Assembly: GCA_037144095.1 (NCBI GenBank)
Contig: JBAWXL010000252.1
Coordinates: 1 to 6,655 of the forward strand
DNA: 6,655 nucleotides
Reading direction: 5' to 3'
DNA from: CAIXTV01 sp037144095
GTDB lineage: Bacteria; Bacteroidota; Bacteroidia; Bacteroidales; CAIXTV01
In this document: positions 1 to 5,722 of the stretch, piece by piece
Layout: every line of letters starts with the position of its first letter
Numbering within the stretch: position 1 is the first letter of the stretch
Translations under genes and position numbers: made by a program
The notes under the pieces: generated by a model
Database searches by the model: none
Told to the model about the DNA's origin: nothing
The model's input: only the letters and a program-made list of their open reading frames with translations

Positions 1-126
1 ACATAATTGAATTTTACAATAAAATGTTTTTTTAATATTGAAATATTTATCTTTAGCAATCACGAATTTAATTCTGTAACTTCATTGAAATGAAGCTTAT
101 TAGTTTACTTTATAGTATTATTAATT

Positions 127-1827
127 TCAATTCGCTAACTTCACGACATCTTTACCCTCCTTATACGCATTGTACAAATCCACAAAAGGTAATTTCCGTA
201 CTTCCGTTTTAAGGTCGTAATTCGGATTTAGACTTGGCCAGTATTTCTTTTCCACGTTTTTTTCCAAAAAGTTCATCAATATTCCAAAAAGTTCCCGTGT
301 CTTTTCTGGCATTTTTTTAGCTAGATTGGTGTTTTCCGAAATATCTTTTTTGAGATTATACAATCGTAATCTGCCATACCAGTCAAAAATCAGTTTATAA
401 TCTCCTTTTCTGACAGCTGAATGGGGTGTAAACGGAAGGCCATCTTCGGGGTTTTTATAAATCACAGTTAAGGGATAATGCCAGAAAAAAGTGTCGCGGG
501 TATAGGTTTTTTTTGAATTTCCGGTATCTTTCAGAAGACCGGCAATACTTTGTCCATCAATTTGATGAGTCGCTTTTGGTTCGCCGGTCATCGCTAATAA
601 AGTAGGGAAGAAGTCATTACAATCAACCGGAATGTTACTCCATGTTGAACCTTCAATATGCCCTTTATAGGAGATAATCATTGGTACCCGAATACCGCCT
701 TCATATATATTGGCTTTTTGACCTTTTAACGGTGTATTCGTCGTAACGATTTCATCATGACCACCTTTGCCGACAGTAATTCCACCATTATCAGAGGCAA
801 AGACGATAATTGTATTTTTATCAATACCTTTTTCTTTCAGCTTATCCATTAACTTGCCAATCGAAATGTCAAGTTTTTTAATCATAGCTGCATAAGTTGC
901 GTTTGTTTGACCTTTCCAGCCTCTGGTTGATTTATTTTCGAAGTATTTAACAAGTTCGTCCGGTGCCTGATTGGGTCCATGAACGGCAAACTCGCAGAAA
1001 TACAACAGAAATGGTTTTCCATCTTTCGCAGAAGTTCTCTCGTCTATAAAATCCAGTGCACGTTGAGTCAAATCATCCGTAAGATATGGAATACCCAAAT
1101 TTACTCCGGATTTTCCCTGGCATAATGAGTCCTGTCTCATTTTGGGGAAATACTTTTCTTTTCTGTTCCAAAGTTTTTGCCAGTTAAAATACGGCGAACT
1201 TCCTGAATCAAAATAAGCTAATTCATGAAAACCCTGATTATTTGGTTGATAGCCTTCTGAACCATGACCGCCCAAATGCCATTTTCCTAAAAAAGCGGAA
1301 TAGTAATCGGGCATGGCTTCTGCAAACGTAATTTCATTCCGCCCTTTATCTTGTGGCTGTCCTGATGGTAAAGCTATCAAGGTTGTTCCGTTTATTAATG
1401 CAGAAGGGTTAGAAATTTTATCCTGCCACAAACAATCCTGTTCATGAAAACCTTTTGGTGGCTCAATCCCTTGGGCATAGTAGGTATTTGCGTTTCCGGC
1501 AGTAGCAGTCATAAAGCCCAGTCGTGCAGCATATTTACCGGTTAATAAACTTGAACGTGCCGGAGAACTTAATGGACAAGTATAGTATTGATCAAAAGCA
1601 ACACCTTGACTGGCTAATTTATCTATATTAGGTGTTTCGTAATATTGTTCATTAGCAGGAGTTTTCGTAATCCGAGCCGCAAAACAATTCACATCGGTAT
1701 ATCCCAAATCATCAGCCAAAATAAATATGACATTGGGTTTTGTTGGGTTTGTTTGAGCCTGAGATAAATTTCCTGTAATAAGTATGGTGCTTAGAGAAAG
1801 CAGCCCGGATGTTTTCAATTTATTCAT
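127..1827 (-). CDS. Exported S1-family sulfatase, serine type (566 aa)
   Basis: A formylglycine-dependent sulfatase that hydrolyses sulfate esters, probably on a glycan, outside the cytoplasm. Residues 1-25 form a Sec signal peptide (basic start, hydrophobic core, SQA before the likely cleavage site), which supports this start. Seen motifs: metal-binding ADD (38-40), activation motif S87-S-P-A-R91 followed by SSLLTG, GKWHLG (181-186), AVHGP with H283, the metal-binding pair D346-N347 in SDNGG, PLKGQK around K368, YEGGIRVP (375-382), and a C-terminal subdomain with the usual VRKGDYKLI and LYNLKKD segments. Length and motif order are complete for the family. S87 makes it Ser-type, so an anSME elsewhere in the genome should convert it. 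The stretch between S87 and G181 is about 94 residues, against 47 in the neighbouring sulfatase, so there is a large insertion near the active site. It is second in a minus-strand pair, 34 bp after the other sulfatase, and is probably co-transcribed. Sulfatase is certain; substrate and S1 subfamily are not readable from the motifs. Confidence 0.95.
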   Translation of the reverse strand: MNKLKTSGLLSLSTILITGNLSQAQTNPTKPNVIFILADDLGYTDVNCFAARITKTPANEQYYETPNIDKLASQGVAFDQYYTCPLSSPARSSLLTGKYAARLGFMTATAGNANTYYAQGIEPPKGFHEQDCLWQDKISNPSALINGTTLIALPSGQPQDKGRNEITFAEAMPDYYSAFLGKWHLGGHGSEGYQPNNQGFHELAYFDSGSSPYFNWQKLWNRKEKYFPKMRQDSLCQGKSGVNLGIPYLTDDLTQRALDFIDERTSAKDGKPFLLYFCEFAVHGPNQAPDELVKYFENKSTRGWKGQTNATYAAMIKKLDISIGKLMDKLKEKGIDKNTIIVFASDNGGITVGKGGHDEIVTTNTPLKGQKANIYEGGIRVPMIISYKGHIEGSTWSNIPVDCNDFFPTLLAMTGEPKATHQIDGQSIAGLLKDTGNSKKTYTRDTFFWHYPLTVIYKNPEDGLPFTPHSAVRKGDYKLIFDWYGRLRLYNLKKDISENTNLAKKMPEKTRELFGILMNFLEKNVEKKYWPSLNPNYDLKTEVRKLPFVDLYNAYKEGKDVVKLAN

Positions 1828-1861
1828 TTAATGATAGTTATTAAGTCATTTTAGCTTTTTT

Positions 1862-3310
1862 TTATTCCGAAATGGGTTTCCCCTGAAAGTTTATCTTTAA
1901 GTGATAGGGAGTGCCCGTTTTATCCAGTACATAACCCCATTTGTTTATATATTCAATCCCAGGAAGAAATGTATCATTTGCTTTTGCAAGTAACCCGGTA
2001 AGTTTTATTTCCAGTTCATTTCTGAGTTTCAGAAAGCCGGGATTATCCACTAAATTGTTCAATTGAAAAGGGTCACGTTTGTTGTCGAACAATAGCCACG
2101 GACCTTTTAAATCTTTCACATAGGTATATTGCTTGGTTCTTATGCCGCGGTATTCTTTTCCACCATCTTTGGCCGGCCATTGTCCAAATGGGTGATAACA
2201 GGCAATCAGAACACCACCTGTTGTGTCTTTTTCTTTATTGGTTATTATAGCTGATTTATCTTGCCCTTCAACCGTTTTTGGAATGGCTAAATGGCACAAT
2301 CCCAGAATTGTAGGTAAAATATCGGGCGTATTGAACAACATATCAACTTTCTGACCTTTATTCCCTAATAAGTTGGGATAATTTATAAGCATAGGTACGT
2401 TTATTGATTCTTCATAAGGTCTCTGCTTGTCAACATAAGTATGTGACCGAACCATAGCTCCATGATCGGATGTAAAAACAAAGATAGTATTTTTATCAAT
2501 ACCTGTTTCTTTCAATGTTTTTTGCAAATTGCCAATACAACTATCCAATGCTGAAATGTGCCCATAGTAGCCAATCAGGTCAGCTATAGCCGTATTTTTA
2601 AGACTGTCGGGTACGTTTTCTCTTAGTTTTAATTTCATGTTGCGATAACGATTTTTCATCGCCTCGGGTGCCGTTTGAAATGGGGTGTGTGGTGGTCCCC
2701 ACGATAGAATCATCAAAAATGGCTTCTTGCTTTGCTTTTTTGCTTTGATATATTGAATGGCATCAGCTGTTTGTGCATAGGCATCATAGCCATCCCATTT
2801 TTCTTTTTTATCATCATTTCCCCAATAAAAGGATTTATTGTAATTGTGTTCGCATTCCATCACTTTCCAGTAATCAAAGCCCTGACGACGATCAACCGGA
2901 ATAAACGCACTTCGTCCGTGTCCATCCAAATGCCATTTCCCAATATAAGCAGTTTCGTAACCGGCTTCGCTGAAAATTTTTCCCATTGAGGGTGTTTTCT
3001 GGTCTAATTCAACATCATTTACAATAAACTTAGTGCTAAGTGGGTATTGGCCGGTCAGTAAACTTGCCCGATACGGACCGGAAACAGGACAACAGGATAT
3101 AGTGTTTGTGAAATTGTGAGCCCTAGCAGCCAATTGATCCAAATTCGGAGTTTTTACATTTGGGTCTCCGTTAAATCTGGTTGCCTGCGCTCTCCATTCG
3201 TCCGCCAAAACAATGACTACGTTAGGGGGATTGTGTTGTTGAGCAATAACAGTTGCAGTCAACACATTTAATGCTGCAATACTAATTTTTATTTTAAATT
3301 CCGTTTTCAT
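1862..3310 (-). CDS. Exported S1-family sulfatase, serine type (482 aa)
   Basis: A second formylglycine-dependent sulfatase, first gene of the minus-strand pair. The first 23 residues are a signal peptide ending in VIA before QQ, so the enzyme should be periplasmic or surface-exposed. Seen motifs: metal ligands near ADE (36-38), activation motif S77-G-P-Y-R81 followed by ASLLTG, GKWHLDGHG (124-132), PPH with H208, SDHG with D282 and H283, K295-QRPYEE, VPMLI, and the C-terminal WLLFDNKRDPFQLNNL segment. Position 283 is His where the partner enzyme has Asn; DHG is a known variant in this superfamily. Two cysteines (C73, C74) precede the motif, but the spacing to P79 and R81 shows S77 is the residue to be modified. 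The protein differs strongly from the 566-residue neighbour, so the pair is not a recent duplication and probably attacks different sulfate positions or sugars. The gene starts about 690 bp from the divergent plus-strand genes. Exact substrate unknown. Confidence 0.95.
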   Translation of the reverse strand: MKTEFKIKISIAALNVLTATVIAQQHNPPNVVIVLADEWRAQATRFNGDPNVKTPNLDQLAARAHNFTNTISCCPVSGPYRASLLTGQYPLSTKFIVNDVELDQKTPSMGKIFSEAGYETAYIGKWHLDGHGRSAFIPVDRRQGFDYWKVMECEHNYNKSFYWGNDDKKEKWDGYDAYAQTADAIQYIKAKKQSKKPFLMILSWGPPHTPFQTAPEAMKNRYRNMKLKLRENVPDSLKNTAIADLIGYYGHISALDSCIGNLQKTLKETGIDKNTIFVFTSDHGAMVRSHTYVDKQRPYEESINVPMLINYPNLLGNKGQKVDMLFNTPDILPTILGLCHLAIPKTVEGQDKSAIITNKEKDTTGGVLIACYHPFGQWPAKDGGKEYRGIRTKQYTYVKDLKGPWLLFDNKRDPFQLNNLVDNPGFLKLRNELEIKLTGLLAKANDTFLPGIEYINKWGYVLDKTGTPYHLKINFQGKPISE

Positions 3311-3368
3311 TTTATTATTATAAACCTATAAATCAGCTTATTGATTGGTCGTAATCAGAATGATAAAG

Positions 3369-3376
3369 CAAAGATG
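3369..3376 (-). promoter_or_regulatory. Possible -7 element for the sulfatase operon (CATCTTTG)
   Basis: On the minus strand this reads CATCTTTG, one mismatch from the Bacteroidota -7 consensus TAnnTTTG, about 60 bp before the sulfatase start at 3310. No clear TTTG-type -33 element lies at the usual distance upstream. If real, the 17-bp dyad at 3411-3447 would sit just upstream of the promoter, as an operator or activator site would. Short AT-rich matches arise by chance, so this is weak. Confidence 0.25.
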
Positions 3377-3410
3377 TCTGCGTGTATGTTAAGAAATAAC
3401 TGTAAAGGTT

Positions 3411-3447
3411 AAGCGATAAGTGTTAATATAATTAGCACTTATCGCTT
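3411..3447. repeat. Strong 17-bp stem, 3-nt loop inverted repeat
   Basis: The arms AAGCGATAAGTG (3411-3422) and CACTTATCGCTT (3436-3447) are perfectly complementary over 12 bp. The stem continues inward through one T-G position and four more A/T pairs to a three-base loop (3428-3430). Neither side has a clean T-tract; the plus-strand downstream side (TTTGTTAATTTATT) is only moderately T-rich. It lies about 100 bp upstream of the first sulfatase, with no gene ending beside it, so a regulator-binding dyad or an RNA leader structure is more likely than a conventional terminator. Confidence 0.85.
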
Positions 3448-3574
3448 TGTTAATTTATTCCTCAAATTATCAATGAAAGCAAAATACATATTTCGCAACA
3501 GATAAATTGCTTTTTTTGACTCTTATGTTTAATCGATATACAATCAACTAAGAGCTAGCATTGAAATTATTATA

Positions 3575-3582
3575 CAAAATTA
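3575..3582 (-). promoter_or_regulatory. Alternative -7 element for the sulfatase operon (TAATTTTG)
   Basis: A perfect TAnnTTTG match on the minus strand, about 265 bp upstream of the first sulfatase start. No -33 match is visible. If this is the promoter, the leader would be long and would carry the strong hairpin at 3411-3447 as RNA. This competes with the element at 3369-3376; the sequence alone cannot decide. Confidence 0.2.
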
Positions 3583-3613
3583 TAATATTTAGAATGTTAC
3601 ACTTTAAAATAAA

Positions 3614-3763
3614 TGATAAGAATACATTACTTTTTGACCAATATATAGTTTTATCAAAAAATACATTAGATAATGAACTTTTACAAAAAGGGGGAGATTT
3701 GTCGTAATTCTCTATACTATTTTAATGTAAGTTGTCGTGTCAAAAAGTAAGGTAATTATATCA
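3614..3763. repeat. 150-bp segment bounded by imperfect 25-bp inverted repeats
   Basis: The left arm (3614-3638) and the reverse complement of the right arm (3739-3763) agree at 21 of 25 positions. The inner 12 bases (TTACTTTTTGAC against GTCAAAAAGTAA) and the outer five (TGATA against TATCA) are perfect. The enclosed 100 bp is non-coding and contains a second copy of AATACATTA (3621-3629 and 3660-3668) and a TATCAAAAA (3652-3660) that recurs at 3759-3767. It could be a small non-autonomous transposable element, a decayed insertion, or paired regulator sites. Flanking A-runs give no readable target duplication. Confidence 0.55.
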
Positions 3764-3794
3764 AAAATCAAAACTAAGTTATATATTGGCTAGT

Positions 3795-3802
3795 TACCTT
3801 TG
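3795..3802 (+). promoter_or_regulatory. Bacteroidota-type -7 promoter element for the right-hand operon
   Basis: TACCTTTG matches the TAnnTTTG consensus exactly, in the correct orientation upstream of the exported protein and fucO. Transcription would begin a few bases downstream, near 3808, giving a leader of about 190 nt that includes two hairpins. I see no good TTTG -33 element about 20 bp upstream (the region reads TCAAAACTAAG), which suggests dependence on an activator. The inverted repeat at 3614-3763 ends about 30 bp upstream, where such a protein could bind. Confidence 0.45.
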
Positions 3803-3930
3803 TACAAAATTTACACAACGGAAAAGATTTATCCATTTATTTGGACATTACTAAATATACAACCTGCATGCGGTAGACAGTTTCCATTTCTTTGTTTTAA
3901 AAAGGAAAATACAATTAATCAAATATATAC

Positions 3931-3958
3931 AACTTGTATAATAGCTATTTTGCAAGTT
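3931..3958 (+). promoter_or_regulatory. Leader hairpin 1
   Basis: AACTTG (3931-3936) pairs with CAAGTT (3953-3958). The stem continues through a G-T pair and further A/T pairs with one T-T mismatch, to an AGCT loop at 3943-3946: 11 of 12 positions pair. It would form in the predicted mRNA leader, about 40 nt before the start codon of the exported protein. Confidence 0.4.
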
Positions 3959-3964
3959 AATTAT

Positions 3965-3990
3965 ATTATTTGTAAAATCAGACAAATAAT
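3965..3990 (+). promoter_or_regulatory. Leader hairpin 2, next to the start codon
   Basis: ATTATTTGT (3965-3973) and ACAAATAAT (3982-3990) are perfectly complementary over 9 bp around an 8-base loop. The stem is almost all A-U and would be weak alone. It ends eight bases before the ATG at 3999 and follows hairpin 1 after only six bases, so it could affect initiation of translation. Confidence 0.35.
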
Positions 3991-3998
3991 TAGCGCGA

Positions 3999-5702
3999 AT
4001 GAAAAGCTTGATAATTCATTTTTTTCTAACAATCTTTCTTGTTTTTTTATCAATATCAAACATTAAAGCCAAATTGAATTTTGCTCCAACAAAAATAAGC
4101 TATACTGCCAAAATTACCTGGGGAACGTTTATGTATTCTGAGCAACTTTTCGACCGAACTGAACGATGGGCTTATGTGCGCAAATACATGGATGCATACC
4201 TAATGCACCAGCAGTATTGGCTTATGACTAATTACCAAGTCTATTGTATTGGTCCAACTGCTGGAAGAAACAGATATGCAGAATTTGCCGCAATTATTGC
4301 TAATAAACCCGTAACGCTTGAAAATTCCGTTTATTTTCAGGCATGGGGAGTTCCAAAAGCAGTTGATAGTGAAGTGGTAAATTTATGGGTAAAAAACATC
4401 ATGAATTCGCAAATAATTCCAATGCGAAAAGCGGGCATCAACTTGACGGATATTAATATTGATTTAGGTCCTGCCAATATGTCGAAAGTAGCACTTCGAC
4501 ACCCCGATTGGAAAGAAGCTGACCTGATAGCACTATATGGCAATGGTACTACAGGTGGCTATACAGGCAGCAAGCCCGTTGGCAATGGTTTTTGGAAATT
4601 ATTTGTAGAAAAACTAAAGCAGCAAACCCCTGAAGTGAAAGCTAATATTGTTGGTTCACCGGTTCATTTTAACTGGAACGAACCGGGTAAAACTCCCTAT
4701 CAATCAATCATCAATCATTTGAAGTATGATTCAATTGTAGATTATTCAAAAAAGACGGTAAAGTTAAATACACAGATAGTAAGTTTTAAATTTGATGGTT
4801 ATCAGTGGCTTACCAGTCATTTTATAGGTGTTCCGTCCACTATCTCTACCTCTTTTGTTTCTGATGCACCATACGAGTATTGGAATTGGAAAAATATCGC
4901 TTTACGAGATGCTTTCCGAAATAGTATAAAAGGATACGAAGCTTGGTTGCATGCCAATAAACGGGAACATCACCTTATTGTTACAGGTGGAGCTGCTGTT
5001 AATCCATTTGCCAAACAACCAGCATCGGCTTATTGCAACGCCACCCAAACTGACAGGGATGCACTCGACAAGGGTTATTACGAAGCGAGTATGAATGGCA
5101 TAAAATTGTATCAGAAATTGGGCATAAGAGCTGATAATTATGTGGTGGAGAGTTGGTTGAAATACCCCTACGATGTGGCTGATGAAAACAAACCCTATTC
5201 CTTTGCATCACTTGGAAGAGATATAATTAACTACCTCAAAGGACCAAACTTAAAACTCGATCTCAAAAGAGTGGACGCAACTGGTTTTCAGGGCGCTGGC
5301 ATTTACGATACACTTACCACTCCTTCTAAGCAGATTTATAATGACATATTACCAATAAAAGGGACTTCAAAAAGCTATGAATTTGTGGTAGATAATGCCA
5401 ATAATTTTGAAGTATTGCCAATGCTCAAAATGCAGAAATTAAAAATGCAGGGTGTAAACATTGCAGTCTTTTACAATAATATTGAAATTACCAATAAAAT
5501 ACTGTCTGTTGATGGATTTACTTTTCCGGAGGTTTTATCAACTACCAGCTCTTCAAAAATCAAAGTAGTTGTTACAAACAATTTTAAATCAGTAGTCAAT
5601 GAGATGGGTTTTTGTCTCTGGCTTTATTGGAATCCTCAAGATCCATACGGGCATCGTGATGCAATGTCTGTAACATATAATAGTAAACCTTCTTTAAATT
5701 AA
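3999..5702 (+). CDS. Exported protein of unknown family, possible TIM-barrel hydrolase (567 aa)
   Basis: I do not recognise the family. Residues 1-24 are a typical Sec signal peptide (hydrophobic core, then IKA before KL), which supports this start; no lipobox and no type IX sorting domain is seen. From about 35 to 415 short hydrophobic strands alternate with amphipathic helices in a pattern like a (beta/alpha)8 barrel: ITWGTFMY (39-46), VYCIGP (81-86), VYFQAWG (111-117), DINIDLG (151-157), NIVGSPVHF (216-224), VSFKFDG (261-267), LIVTGG (326-331) and YVVESW (381-386). D155, D266 and E384 end predicted strands and are candidate catalytic acids. Abundant Trp and Tyr would suit sugar binding. 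From about 416 a beta-rich C-terminal region follows. The last domain contains a small LKMQ duplication (476-479, 481-484). fucO follows after 20 bp, so co-transcription is likely, and two sulfatases are divergent. A role on a sulfated deoxyhexose glycan is inferred from context only; glycoside hydrolase, lyase or binding protein are all open. Confidence 0.85.
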   Translation: MKSLIIHFFLTIFLVFLSISNIKAKLNFAPTKISYTAKITWGTFMYSEQLFDRTERWAYVRKYMDAYLMHQQYWLMTNYQVYCIGPTAGRNRYAEFAAIIANKPVTLENSVYFQAWGVPKAVDSEVVNLWVKNIMNSQIIPMRKAGINLTDINIDLGPANMSKVALRHPDWKEADLIALYGNGTTGGYTGSKPVGNGFWKLFVEKLKQQTPEVKANIVGSPVHFNWNEPGKTPYQSIINHLKYDSIVDYSKKTVKLNTQIVSFKFDGYQWLTSHFIGVPSTISTSFVSDAPYEYWNWKNIALRDAFRNSIKGYEAWLHANKREHHLIVTGGAAVNPFAKQPASAYCNATQTDRDALDKGYYEASMNGIKLYQKLGIRADNYVVESWLKYPYDVADENKPYSFASLGRDIINYLKGPNLKLDLKRVDATGFQGAGIYDTLTTPSKQIYNDILPIKGTSKSYEFVVDNANNFEVLPMLKMQKLKMQGVNIAVFYNNIEITNKILSVDGFTFPEVLSTTSSSKIKVVVTNNFKSVVNEMGFCLWLYWNPQDPYGHRDAMSVTYNSKPSLN

Positions 5703-5722
5703 AAAAATAAAATAAAAAAGTT

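Larger units (their letters stand above)
3311..3998. other. Divergent regulatory spacer with no convincing gene
   Basis: About 690 bp of very AT-rich DNA between the starts of the minus-strand sulfatase operon and the plus-strand operon. I see no reading frame with a plausible start, composition or domain. It holds one strong hairpin (3411-3447), a long imperfect inverted repeat enclosing 150 bp (3614-3763), three copies of the octamer TTTTTGAC (3513-3520 and 3631-3638 on plus, 3739-3746 on minus), a plus-facing promoter element (3795-3802), and two leader hairpins (3931-3958, 3965-3990). Its length and content fit two divergent, regulated promoters. Confidence 0.7.

Noticed and set aside
80..95. 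Small hairpin CTTCAT/ATGAAG downstream of the 566-residue sulfatase, considered as a terminator
   Set aside because: The six-pair stem is weak, and on the minus strand it is followed by TTACAGAATT rather than a T-tract, so it is not a convincing terminator.
2732..2989. Plus-strand open frame antisense to the 482-residue sulfatase
   Set aside because: It is antisense to the sulfatase region containing GKWHLDGHG; its hydrophobic look comes from the complement of charged codons.
3073..3099. Cysteine-type reading of the sulfatase motif using C73 or C74 (a similar C84 exists in the other sulfatase)
   Set aside because: C-x-P-x-R spacing fails for these cysteines; only S77 (and S87 in the other enzyme) has P at +2 and R at +4.
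3800..4066. Open frame of 88 codons on the plus strand overlapping the start of the exported protein
   Set aside because: It starts with TTG inside the promoter element, runs through AT-rich leader, has no domain-like composition, and overlaps the real gene, whose start is supported by a signal peptide.
4337..5211. Two minus-strand open frames (4337-4543 and 4999-5211) inside the exported-protein gene
   Set aside because: They are antisense to an intact 567-codon gene and have no start context or recognisable features.
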